Source: Candidatus Electrothrix gigas (GTDB lineage Bacteria > Desulfobacterota > Desulfobulbia > Desulfobulbales > Desulfobulbaceae). From it: 64,000 nucleotides of DNA. How positions within the stretch are numbered: the stretch's first letter is position 1; every line of letters starts with the position of its first letter. Below are positions 9,401-16,730 of this stretch, in pieces. Under the pieces are notes generated by a model that was given only the letters and a program-made list of their open reading frames with translations, had not been told where the DNA came from and made no database searches. The stretch spans positions 97,490 to 161,489 of the forward strand of contig QYLO01000001.1 of assembly GCA_022766165.1 (NCBI GenBank), read 5' to 3'. A program made the position numbers and the translations under genes.

Positions 9401-10174
9401 GATCTGCATATCAGCGGTGATACGATCCAGCAGGTTCCCTTTTTCTGATGGGAGTTGCGCTGTGCCAACAGCCTTGAGTTGTCCGGTAGCTTTTTCGGTA
9501 GTTTGTTCGCTACTCTGTTCGACAGACCCACCATCGGTTACTAAAGAAAGGTTCAGACTGAGGATGTCAGCGTCCAAACTGAGGTCTAAGCTGCCATCAT
9601 GCAGTACGGGTTGAGGTTGTTGCTCACCCTGCTGCAACTGCACCACTGCTCGGTTCAGCACGATTTTCCCGCTCATCTTATGCCAGAACCATGTTCCAGA
9701 AGGATCTGTTGCAGGAGGTTCAGTCTCATCCTGTGCAGCCGTTGTTGGTGTTGCAGCAATGCCTTCAGCACCTTCTTCCTCCTTGCTTGTATTGTTGCTT
9801 ATATCGTTTATATCGTCTTTTATATTGTCTTGGGGCTGCCTGATAATCACCAGAGGATCATCCACTGTGATGGTTCCAAGATCTTTGGGCGCCATGAGGA
9901 GAGCAAACATGCCTTGGCTTCCAGAGAGTTGGGCGGCATGGACCTGATAGCCTTGGTCTTGATAGGAAATATCTGAACATTGGAGTCCTTTAGTCCAGCC
10001 GATTGCACAGTCACCAAGGGCAAGTGTACCTGGCGAACTCGTATTCACCTTGCTGACAAGAATGTCTTTTGCCCAGTCTGAGGAAAGCACAAGGGGGATT
10101 ACAGCGACTGTTATGCCGAACAGCACGACTGTAAAGAGCAGGGTTGCTCCTACAAAAAGTTTTATATTTTTCAT
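6488..10174 (-). CDS. AsmA-like envelope protein, 1228 residues
   Basis: A single N-terminal membrane helix (MKNIKLFVGATLLFTVVLF) anchors a very long beta-rich periplasmic body. The N-terminal 80 residues and the C-terminal region (LKSILDIAGYVDQRL, then DSEMRLSGSVGMDGRLDYVL and VPIRGTKDKPV) resemble AsmA/YhdP/TamB-type proteins, which are thought to form hydrophobic grooves carrying phospholipids between membranes. Residues about 130-155 are an acidic low-complexity insert with Asn-Asp-Ile repeats. GGAGTG lies just upstream of ATG 10174. No TamB DUF490 pairing with tamA is present nearby. The family assignment is good; the lipid role is inferred from the family. Confidence 0.75.
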   Translation of the reverse strand: MKNIKLFVGATLLFTVVLFGITVAVIPLVLSSDWAKDILVSKVNTSSPGTLALGDCAIGWTKGLQCSDISYQDQGYQVHAAQLSGSQGMFALLMAPKDLGTITVDDPLVIIRQPQDNIKDDINDISNNTSKEEEGAEGIAATPTTAAQDETEPPATDPSGTWFWHKMSGKIVLNRAVVQLQQGEQQPQPVLHDGSLDLSLDADILSLNLSLVTDGGSVEQSSEQTTEKATGQLKAVGTAQLPSEKGNLLDRITADMQITLTDIQLAPLLALIPDKTTVPQGQAVLNSDLTIQNTEGGNVVLRGPITLTQVDLTGGFLQEDHPRLDQLAFELHLQRDEQGEWRLPELKMLSDIGSLDLQSTYGKQGLQAAGKGTFDLPILLTQLPGLLKAQENLRLEDGQATLAFELAEKDKTIHLQADATVKDLAGRQNKQSFVWKSPLTLSVNGSMIDKKPEIEQLALKADFLNIEGQGNLQHFSLKGSADLDKAMQEISRIIQLDWDARGRLKLDLETTKKEDRYTVQAQVDIADYQLSLNNKKVLPTHDLHLNSQLIAPGYFPKTRAEAADLTFDVSCWAGKFNGSLTGVYQDQEQIMAHYQLTSDFPLARVTELLHRFDALEQETSVAGEMKFRTSGYTEKDRLVVSSLDSRIKDFILYRQKKVLQDPHIALFTTKPEPTPTMEEAVRPLEQADSKDTFFAQGGGYNLIDTKNHRLVLRNLSLNSGFADIRVDKIFLDNWQQKPAPAIKALQVNGRSDLKKVTTLLQQLGIMPPEQKFAGDAIFSLDLIEKKQDIKVAGTTGRGNAGTVKLDIDAFTYSKIKKDRRRRAKEERLIERQKLVFRSRLHGDLMTGDVQFTTFDIESAPLSLEAGGDLQLSGKKPHFSLNGQATPDLASLVAIIEGIYPLDMKLKGKKKENFTLYYPLSAANEKEKENAKINLRFATKVSADYFSKSGVDMSRLTLDSNMKKGVITNHLKGVLNDGWVRLSPRIDYRKNPPLLTIPPGEQVLTDVHLEQALTDGLLKGIHPLFGSLARPAGNINVRLDHFSLPLGEKGIEKINFKVFFDLTGVALQSKGVLKSILDIAGYVDQRLAMKNKSMTCQGVQGQISCSPIKITIADSEMRLSGSVGMDGRLDYVLDVPVTKRLLGKKGYELLKGTTLKVPIRGTKDKPVYSRRALMQASSDLLKQAARQATKNVLREQVDKVMPELMDNKVVPEILNNKVVPDLLNNLFGN

Positions 10175-10437
10175 GAACTACACTCCAAATATTTTTTACA
10201 TGAAAATACGGCCTTCATATTCTGTTGTCCCGGCCACGGGCTGGGGATATATAAAGGTATAATGTCTGTACTTTTAAAGCATAGGATAACTTCCTTTTTA
10301 AATTAAACGGTACATTACCATTTTGATATCAAAAAGTAAACAGTACCTCAACAGACAGACAACAGACTCTGACAACAGACTATTATGCTTGGCACTTGTT
10401 GTAACAGACGTTTGAACGAACAGAATCAAGGAAGCCC
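10175..10437. other. Divergent intergenic region
   Basis: Together with the promoter and leader to 10507 this is the roughly 330-bp spacer between the AsmA-like gene (minus) and the radical SAM gene (plus). It holds AT-rich tracts and a cluster of ACAGAC-type short direct repeats near 10348-10380. No reading frame or RNA gene is evident. Confidence 0.5.
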
Positions 10438-10466
10438 TTGACGCATCAGGCTACAGTCTTTAATAT
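10438..10466 (+). promoter_or_regulatory. Sigma-70-type promoter for the radical SAM operon
   Basis: TTGACG at 10438-10443, a 17-bp spacer, and TAATAT at 10461-10466 match the housekeeping consensus well. Transcription would start near 10473, about 35 nt before ATG 10508. Confidence 0.55.
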
Positions 10467-10507
10467 GGGCGGATTATCGTAATACAATAATAAAAAGAGA
10501 GGCCCCC

Positions 10508-11527
10508 ATGACCGCTGATTTGACAGCAAGGACAGTTGACTTTAAGGCCGGTGAACGAAATGTCTTTTTGCATCTCCTCACAGCCTGCAATCTTTCCTGT
10601 CAGCATTGCTATATTAATCCCCCACAGCATGGCACAGAGACCTTGCCCCTTGCAACGGTCCTCCAATGGCTAGAGCTTTTTGCCCGACCTGAACAGCAAG
10701 GCAACTTGATTTTGCTTGGTGGCGAACCGACCCTGCATCCTGATGTAGGGCAAATTATCCGCACGGCAAAGTCTATGGGCTACAGTGTTACAGTCGATTC
10801 CAATGGCTATCTCTTTCATGACTTTTTAGAGCGAGTCTCCCCTGCGGAACTGGATTATCTGAGCTTCAGCCTAGACGGTCCTGATGCAACAGTGAATGAT
10901 CCTCTGCGAGGGGAGGGTGTTTTTGCCGTTTGCACAGAGAATTTACGTCAGGCTGTTCAGCTTGGCTTTCGTACCAGTCTTATTTATACTGTCTCTGCAC
11001 GAAATATTGACCAGCTACATAGGATGCCTGCCCTGTTAAACGATTTGGGTGTACAACGCTTTTTTATTCAGGTTATTGGTCTGCGGGGAAAATCAGCTCG
11101 TACTGTATCGGTTGAAGAACAGTGGCAGGTTGAGCCAGCACATTGGCTGCAAGTGGTTCCCCAGGTCGCACAAGAGGCGGCCCGAGCCGGTATCCATGTC
11201 ACCTATCCCAAGGTGTTTCTTGAGCCAGACGAGTCCTTTGCCTGTGCTGGTCAAGTTGCTGAGAATTATTTTATTTTTCCCAATGGCAGGGTCTATCAAT
11301 GTCCGCTCTGCGAGGATTACCCGCTGCATCATCTCTGTATTGAGGAGAATCAGTTGGTGAAGCGGAACGGGTTATTTGAGGATCGTTTTTTTGCCCTGGA
11401 TATTGCCGAGGGCTGCGTGATGAACAAGCTCTTGCAGCCTGATACGCTTGAATACACGGCTGAGGGAAAGCCCAAGCATCGCATTTCCTGCTGTATGCTG
11501 AAACAGGAGATCCTGCCTCAAATATAG
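10508..11527 (+). CDS. Radical SAM protein with Cys-rich C-terminus
   Basis: The 339-residue protein has the radical SAM cluster motif CNLSCQHC (Cys27, Cys31, Cys34), followed by LLGGEPTLHP (the GGE motif) and VDSNGYL, so a [4Fe-4S]-SAM TIM barrel is expected. The C-terminus has further cysteines (FACAGQ, YQCPLCEDYPLHHLC, GCVMN, SCCMLKQ), resembling SPASM or twitch auxiliary-cluster domains found in peptide- and protein-modifying enzymes. The substrate is unknown. It is followed after 4 bp by a TPR-methyltransferase, so the two probably act together. A good promoter lies upstream. No precursor peptide was identified. Confidence 0.8.
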   Translation: MTADLTARTVDFKAGERNVFLHLLTACNLSCQHCYINPPQHGTETLPLATVLQWLELFARPEQQGNLILLGGEPTLHPDVGQIIRTAKSMGYSVTVDSNGYLFHDFLERVSPAELDYLSFSLDGPDATVNDPLRGEGVFAVCTENLRQAVQLGFRTSLIYTVSARNIDQLHRMPALLNDLGVQRFFIQVIGLRGKSARTVSVEEQWQVEPAHWLQVVPQVAQEAARAGIHVTYPKVFLEPDESFACAGQVAENYFIFPNGRVYQCPLCEDYPLHHLCIEENQLVKRNGLFEDRFFALDIAEGCVMNKLLQPDTLEYTAEGKPKHRISCCMLKQEILPQI

Positions 11528-11531
11528 CCTC

Positions 11532-12782
11532 ATGTCAGAAATGTCAAAGAATTCAGAAAAAGAACAAACCAGCACTGATGCTGAGTATATGCAGATGCTC
11601 TACAGTCAGGCTGTTGCGGCTCATGAAAACGGAGATGCTGCTTTGGCTGTAGAACGTTACGGAGAAATTCTTACCCATTTCCCAGATGCAGACGTGGTTC
11701 TCTATAATCAGGGATTAGCCCTGCTGGATCTCAAACGATTTGCCGAGGCCGTAGCGGTTTTTACCCAGGCTGCTACGTTTCGCCAGGATGATGCAGATAC
11801 TTGGTATAACTTGGCCTTTGCCCTGAAAAAAGAGCAGCGATATACAGAGGCCATAACAACATATAGGCGAGCCTTATCTCTGCAACCTCATGATCTGGAC
11901 ACACTGTTTAACCTTGCCAACTGTTGCCGGGAAAGTGGAGAGGATGAGGAGGCTGCAATGTACTATGCTCAGGTGCTGGAAATAGAACCAAATCATGTCT
12001 CGGCCCTGAATAATTTTGCCTACCTCTGCCACCTGCGCCATGACTATGTTCAGGCAGAGCAGTTGTATGAGCGGTTGCTGCAGATTCAGCCTGAGCATCC
12101 CGGTACCCGGCATATGCTGGCCGCTCTCACAGGGAAGGCCACTGGTACACCGGAGAATGCTTATGTACGTGATCTTTTTGATCAGTACAGTGACACTTTT
12201 GAGCAGAGTCTTGTGGGCAAGCTGGGATATCGTGTTCCTGAGCTGCTCTTTGACCTTGTCCTGCGTACCCAGGCAGCGCAGAAGGCAGAGGGAGAACAGT
12301 TCTCTACCCATTGTCTGGATCTCGGTTGCGGCACAGGGCTTGTTGGGAAGTTGTTCAGCAATGGTTGTCAGCAGTTGAGTGGTGTGGATCTTTCCGAAAA
12401 GATGATCAGCCGGGCTGCTGATAAGGGGATTTATGATCGGCTTGTTGCCGATGATGTGGTTCATTATCTTTGTGAAGATGAACACCAGTATGATTTGCTG
12501 GTTGCTGCTGACCTGTTCACCTATCTCGCTGATCTGGAGCCGTTGCTCCTTGCAGCGTTTCAGCGCACTACACCGGGTGGTCTTTTTGTTTTTTCCACTG
12601 AGCATGGGGAGAAAGACAACTGGCAGGTCCGCCAAACCGGTCGCTTTGCTCATAAATCTGAGTATGTGGTTGGGGTTGCGCAGCGTTGCGGCTGGCAGCT
12701 TGTCACCTCTCAAGAGGCAAACTTACGCCGAGAAGCAGATACCTGGGTGCGGGGAGATCTGTTTGTTTTGGTGAAAAAGTAG
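11532..12782 (+). CDS. TPR-repeat SAM-dependent methyltransferase
   Basis: Residues about 20-200 form five or so tetratricopeptide repeats (for example ADVVLYNQGLALLDLKRF and PDVLYNLA-like units ADTWYNLAFALKKEQRY). These are joined to a class I methyltransferase with motif I LDLGCGTGLVG, motif II-like SGVDLSEKM and a late ADTWVRGDLFVLVKK strand. The TPR part probably binds a protein or peptide partner that the second domain methylates. The 4-bp gap to the radical SAM gene implies one transcript and possibly a shared substrate. Proteins of this TPR plus methyltransferase layout occur in many proteobacteria with unknown targets. Confidence 0.8.
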   Translation: MSEMSKNSEKEQTSTDAEYMQMLYSQAVAAHENGDAALAVERYGEILTHFPDADVVLYNQGLALLDLKRFAEAVAVFTQAATFRQDDADTWYNLAFALKKEQRYTEAITTYRRALSLQPHDLDTLFNLANCCRESGEDEEAAMYYAQVLEIEPNHVSALNNFAYLCHLRHDYVQAEQLYERLLQIQPEHPGTRHMLAALTGKATGTPENAYVRDLFDQYSDTFEQSLVGKLGYRVPELLFDLVLRTQAAQKAEGEQFSTHCLDLGCGTGLVGKLFSNGCQQLSGVDLSEKMISRAADKGIYDRLVADDVVHYLCEDEHQYDLLVAADLFTYLADLEPLLLAAFQRTTPGGLFVFSTEHGEKDNWQVRQTGRFAHKSEYVVGVAQRCGWQLVTSQEANLRREADTWVRGDLFVLVKK

Positions 12783-12827
12783 CAGGTCTCCAAGGAACAC
12801 CACCGAAAAGCAAGAGAGAGTGTATAC

Positions 12828-12995
12828 ATGTCATTCAGCCAATTTAAAAACGTTGCGGATGTTCAGAAGGCATATAAGATTAGATATGCTGAGGGTTCAT
12901 TTATATCAGCAATGAAGGTGACGGTTCCTCGGGTGCTGATAGAAGAGTTTGCGTTTAATAAAGAAAAGATGTATCCTCTCCAAATGTCAGGGTAG
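12828..12995 (+). CDS. Small ORF, possible truncated gene remnant
   Basis: ATG 12828 opens a 55-residue frame beginning MSFSQFKNVADVQKAYKIRY and ending at TAG 12993. A weak AGAGAG site precedes it. The N-terminus looks like the start of a larger folded protein rather than a natural small protein, so I read it as a truncated remnant. The following 250 bp to 13244 contain no other frame I can support. Function unknown. Confidence 0.35.
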   Translation: MSFSQFKNVADVQKAYKIRYAEGSFISAMKVTVPRVLIEEFAFNKEKMYPLQMSG

Positions 12996-13244
12996 ATTCC
13001 GTTAATAAAAAAACTCATAATCGGAAACTGGGTAAGTTGCGCCCTCAAGCTCTGGCGGACTTTTTTACCTAGCCATCAATCATGGAGAAACGTTCTGGAT
13101 TACGAGAGCGTAAGCCAGTTTCTGAATGCGCATGATTCAGCAGGTTCCTGCGCCTCGCTGACTCTTATCCTTTCTTTTATTTTATTTGCTTTTCTTGAAC
13201 AGAACAGGTAACGTTTATTTCTCACTAAAAAAAGGAGGTAAACT

Positions 13245-13508
13245 ATGAAGCTGGTCATTTTATTTATTTTGATACTATCAAACTTTTCGCAGGCTTATGC
13301 TGCTATAAAACCCTGCGAAGAACTGAAGGCTGAGATTGCTGTAAAACTAGATGCTAAGGGAGTAAAATCATACGAGCTGATCGTTGTCACAAACAAGAAG
13401 AAAGAACTTGATACAGCGGAGGTTCGTGGTGAGATTGTTGGGAGCTGTGACGGGGGATTAAAGAAAATTATCTATACCAAAAAAGGTTCTTCTGCTTCAA
13501 CACATTGA
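13245..13508 (+). CDS. DUF1161 small secreted protein
   Basis: The 87-residue protein has a signal peptide (MKLVILFILILSNFSQAYAA). The mature domain begins with IKPCEELKAEIAVKLDAKG, continues with SYELIVV, and ends with GEIVGSCDGGLKKIIYTK. The two Cys, CEELK and the CDGG-K-IIYT block are the DUF1161 pattern known from Pseudomonas and other proteobacteria; its function is not known. It has the strongest ribosome site in this stretch (AAAGGAGG, 7-8 nt before the ATG) and is followed by a strong terminator, so it is a monocistronic unit. Confidence 0.85.
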   Translation: MKLVILFILILSNFSQAYAAIKPCEELKAEIAVKLDAKGVKSYELIVVTNKKKELDTAEVRGEIVGSCDGGLKKIIYTKKGSSASTH

Positions 13509-13545
13509 TATGTAGCTGATATGTAGCACGGAGAACAACAAGAAC

Positions 13546-13582
13546 AGGCGGGATGCAGTATACCGTACCCCGCCTCTTTTTT
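13546..13582 (+). terminator. Intrinsic terminator after the DUF1161 gene
   Basis: Stem AGGCGGG/CCCGCCT (13546-13552 with 13569-13575), a 16-nt loop, then C and six T. It lies 38 bp after the DUF1161 stop. Confidence 0.8.
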
Positions 13583-13774
13583 GAGTTTTGAGAATTTCTA
13601 GGGCTGAACTGTCTCAAGTTCCCCTGATTTCTCCGCACCCCCACTACTGCCTACATTTTTTCAAGCTCCTGAACAAAGGCAACCATGAATTCATCCACCA
13701 TACCCGGATGCTTGCCGGTAATACAGATATAGTAAACGACCCACCAAAACCCCATATTTTTTGGACAGTTCAAT
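13583..13774. other. Degenerate region next to mobile DNA
   Basis: No secure gene. On the minus strand a 46-codon frame (GTG 13791 to TAG 13651) reads in part GMVDEFMVAFVQELEKM, a sequence with protein-like composition, and GAGG lies upstream of the GTG. It overlaps the end of the transposase remnant and may be the tail of another broken gene. I cannot assign it. Confidence 0.3.
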
Positions 13775-14327
13775 TTACCGTGGATCTTCACCGACCTCAA
13801 TAACCATCAACTTTCCTGACGGTAATCTGGTTGCCAGGTATGTCAACTTACGGCATAGTTGTTCTTGAGCAAAACGCCGACTGGGTTGCTCAAGTGGTTC
13901 AAGCCGTACACGCACCTCGTGCTTGTCACTACGTATCCAGCCATGACATTGTGTGATGGCATAAAACAGATCGACTATTTCATTTTCCAAATTCCAATGA
14001 GGTCGAAGCCAGTCAACCATGTCTTTGCGGGCGTTCCACACGCTGGAAGTTATAAGGTCAAAGAGTTTTTTGCCCTCGTTATCAACACGTTTAAATTTTT
14101 GATAATTTTCAATATCTGAGGTTTCAACTCGTTCAGGTTCCTGTTTCGCCTCATCTTGAGTTTGATCAAGAACAAGTTCGTGTTCGGCAATCTGTTCGCC
14201 TTCCTTGAGCTAAAATTGTGCATCAAGATAAAAATTCGCAAGTTGCTGCACCTGATTTGTCCACCAATCCTGATGCTCAAAGCGTAAAGAGTCACCCTTA
14301 ACACTAAAAATATTCAATAATATTATG
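13775..14327 (-). pseudogene. C-terminal half of a broken transposase
   Basis: Minus-strand reading gives SLRFEHQDWWTNQVQQ, an amber stop at 14210-14212, then an acidic stretch and WNARKDMVDWLRPHW, VDLFYAITQCHGWI, and VRLEPLEQPSRRFAQEQLC to TAA 13775. The last blocks resemble the C-terminal end of a family of putative transposases with a conserved RxxPL...R core. It is cut at 14328 by the IS1634-family insertion. The N-terminal part on the other side (16099-16416) may belong to the same gene, with a frameshift and loss of the middle. Not functional. Confidence 0.6.
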
Positions 14328-14333
14328 ATGTTT

Positions 14334-16083
14334 CCCACATTCCGCATCTTGACACGCCAAAAAAATATTTATAACTTAGTGCCGTAGCCAATATATTTAA
14401 CAAATCATTCGGGCAGCATATATGAAAAATAACACGTCGATTTTACCACAGAAATCATCAGGAAAACTCCTCAATCACTTGGGCTTGGTTGCAGGTATGT
14501 ATGACGAACTCGGACTTGGGGAATTGATCGACAGCCTGATTCCTCAAGACGAGGAGCAGCGCATTGTCTCAATTGGTCAGGCAGTGAAGGCAATGGTTGT
14601 TAACGGGTTGGGCTTTGCAAATCGGGCACTCTATCTGACACCGCATTTTTTTCAGGATAAACCGGTAGATCGACTCATCGGAGAAGGCATTGAAGCTCAT
14701 CACTTGAACGATACTACGTTGGGCCGGGCTTTGGATGATATTTATGATTATAATCCCGAAGTGTTATATCGTAACCTTGCATCCAGAGCTGTTGGTCGTC
14801 TTGGGCTGCTAACACGTTTTGCTCACTTGGATTCAACAAGTTTTCATACAGATGGTCGCTATCCAGATAATGGATCAGAAGAGGAAGAAGGTGTTGTTCA
14901 AATCACAAAAGGCTACAGCCGTGACCATCGTCCAGATTTGAACCAGGTCGTGTTGCAGCTCATTTGCGAACGACAGGCTGGCATCCCGCTTCTGATGAAG
15001 TCGTTAAGTGGTAACAGTAGCGACAAAACAGATTTTCGGAAAACAGTGCAAGCGCATATTGATCAGATGAAAAACGATTTTAGCATGGAATATCTGGTTG
15101 CGGACAGTGCGCTCTATACAGCGGAAACATTAAGGGAACTGAGTAAAATTTTGTGGATTTCCCGTGTTCCCGAGATATTGAGCCTGTCTCAGGAAATCAT
15201 CCATGCAGTAGCTCCAGATTTGATGAAGGACCCAGAAAGAGCAGCATTTAGCAGTCTTGGGACAGAGTATGGCGATGTCAGGCAGCGTTGGTTGGTTGTC
15301 TATTCTCCTGAAGCATATCAACGAGGTATCAAGAGCGTGAATAAAAAATGCCTGAAACTGAGCACAAAAGAATCCAAGCAATTCGAAAAGTTATGTAAAC
15401 AGGATTTTGCCTGCGAGGCCGATGCGTTGAAGGTACTGTCCCGTTTTGAAAGCAGGCTGAAAATGCTCTCAATCCATGACGCTCAAGTTGTTGCGTTACC
15501 TCGCCATAAGGGAAAAGGGCGACCAGCCAAGGGCAAAAAGCCAGATTTTTATGTTTATCGCATTGAAGGCAACTCAGCTATCTTACTTCAGGAGAGAATC
15601 CGATTATTGGAGAGAAAAAGCTGTTTTATTCTTGCGACTAATCAGTTGGACTGTGAGGAGTTATCTGACACGGAACTCCTTGAAGTGTACAAAGATCAGC
15701 AAAAAGTTGAACGCGGTTTTCGTTTCCTCAAAGATCCTATGTTCATGGCTTCAACGCTTTTTTTGAAATCCCCAAAACGTATCATGGCTCTGATGATGGT
15801 TATGACGCTTTGCCTCTTGGTGTACGCCGCACTGGAACACCGTATCAGAAAAGCACTTGATATAAATAATGAAACTTTTCCAAACCAGAAAGGGAAACCT
15901 GTCTCTAACCCTACTGCTCGTTGGATTTTTCAATTTTTTTCAGGAATTTACCTCTTGATTATCGGGAGTACACAACAAGTAGTCTTGAATTTAAATGAGC
16001 ATCATATGCGCCTGCTCAAGCTTTTGGGTAGGAGATATGAAAAATTATATTCTGGAAATGGGTAGGAGGGTGCGGAATGTGGG
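14334..16083 (+). mobile_element. IS1634-family insertion sequence, apparently intact
   Basis: The 1750-bp element is bounded by perfect 13-bp inverted repeats: CCCACATTCCGCA (14334-14346) and TGCGGAATGTGGG (16071-16083). A 6-bp target duplication ATGTTT is present on both sides (14328-14333 and 16084-16089). The single transposase gene (14422-16065) is full length. A TTGACA at 14349-14354 just inside the left end may be part of the element's promoter. Perfect ends and duplication indicate a recent insertion, and it landed in older transposon debris. Confidence 0.93.
14422..16065 (+). CDS. IS1634-family transposase
   Basis: The 547-residue DDE transposase looks complete. The N-terminus (KLLNHLGLVAGMYDELGLGELID) matches the DUF4277 region typical of IS1634. 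The catalytic acids appear in AHLDSTSFH (first Asp), YLVADSALY (second Asp) and DQQKVERGFRFLKDP (the Glu of the Y-(2)R-(3)E-(6)K-type signature). The C-terminus ends 6 bp before the right inverted repeat. The ribosome site is weak, as is common for transposases. Confidence 0.93.
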   Translation: MKNNTSILPQKSSGKLLNHLGLVAGMYDELGLGELIDSLIPQDEEQRIVSIGQAVKAMVVNGLGFANRALYLTPHFFQDKPVDRLIGEGIEAHHLNDTTLGRALDDIYDYNPEVLYRNLASRAVGRLGLLTRFAHLDSTSFHTDGRYPDNGSEEEEGVVQITKGYSRDHRPDLNQVVLQLICERQAGIPLLMKSLSGNSSDKTDFRKTVQAHIDQMKNDFSMEYLVADSALYTAETLRELSKILWISRVPEILSLSQEIIHAVAPDLMKDPERAAFSSLGTEYGDVRQRWLVVYSPEAYQRGIKSVNKKCLKLSTKESKQFEKLCKQDFACEADALKVLSRFESRLKMLSIHDAQVVALPRHKGKGRPAKGKKPDFYVYRIEGNSAILLQERIRLLERKSCFILATNQLDCEELSDTELLEVYKDQQKVERGFRFLKDPMFMASTLFLKSPKRIMALMMVMTLCLLVYAALEHRIRKALDINNETFPNQKGKPVSNPTARWIFQFFSGIYLLIIGSTQQVVLNLNEHHMRLLKLLGRRYEKLYSGNG

Positions 16084-16098
16084 ATGTTTTCAGATATG

Positions 16099-16416
16099 TC
16101 ATATTTCTGCTCCTCTCATGGCATTAACACTATTTTCAAGTACCTTTTTTAAATTTTCGGCAGCTTGTTTTACCATAAATTTCATAAGCATAGTTTTAAC
16201 GCTGTAAATACTGGATGTTTTCAAATAGCTGTAAAGTTTATTGCTATTAATCCCCAAATAATCAGCAATTTCTTTGGGGTTGTAAAACCCAAAAAAATGG
16301 GCGAGTGCCAGAAAAATAAGCGTCTGGAAAGCCTCTATACTGTTTAGGCGAAAATCTTTACTGAATACAAAGAAAAACCAACCAAGTTCGTTCTGCAACA
16401 TAACTGTTTCCTCCAA
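16099..16416 (-). pseudogene. N-terminal fragment of a transposase-like protein
   Basis: The 105-residue frame begins METTV-like (MEETVMLQNELGWFF) and contains HFFGFYNPKEIADYLGI, a helix-turn-helix-like stretch seen at the start of some putative transposases, then NKLYSYLKTSSIYSVKTM. It stops at TGA just before the IS1634-family target site. A one-base frame change would carry it toward the C-terminal fragment beyond the IS. I take it as the front part of a broken transposase, not a real small gene. Confidence 0.55.
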
Positions 16417-16730
16417 GATTCTGATTAAAAAGCATTTTCATAGAGTATAACACGGTTAGATATAAAAAACAGCCCATTGAAGGTCAGGAGAAATTACCAG
16501 GTATTTTTGAGGCAATCAGAGACGACTTAAACGGCAACCCTTTTATTTCCCAACTATTCTCGACGCTGCAACATAAAAAAAGGTTTTCATCACTTCTGAA
16601 AGCGGCCTTTTCTATATTCTCTAATTTTTTCTTGCCTTCTTCAGTTCTTCCCCTATATACTTTAGCTTATTCTTTATATTCTTTATCAAACCGGATGGCA
16701 CCTTGAAATCAACAGAACAGGAACTCTTCT
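16417..16730. other. Intergenic region upstream of the CHAD gene
   Basis: About 310 bp, AT-rich, with pyrimidine-rich tracts from 16540 to 16680 and several TATATT-like boxes. CAGGAAC before ATG 16731 is the likely ribosome site. I see no gene and no promoter I can defend. Confidence 0.45.

Noticed and set aside
10438..12995. RiPP cluster around the radical SAM gene
   Set aside because: The only nearby small ORF lacks leader/core character and Cys/Gly bias, so no precursor peptide can be named.
13588..13803. 71-codon plus-strand frame
   Set aside because: No ribosome site or protein-like pattern; antisense to a more protein-like minus-strand frame.
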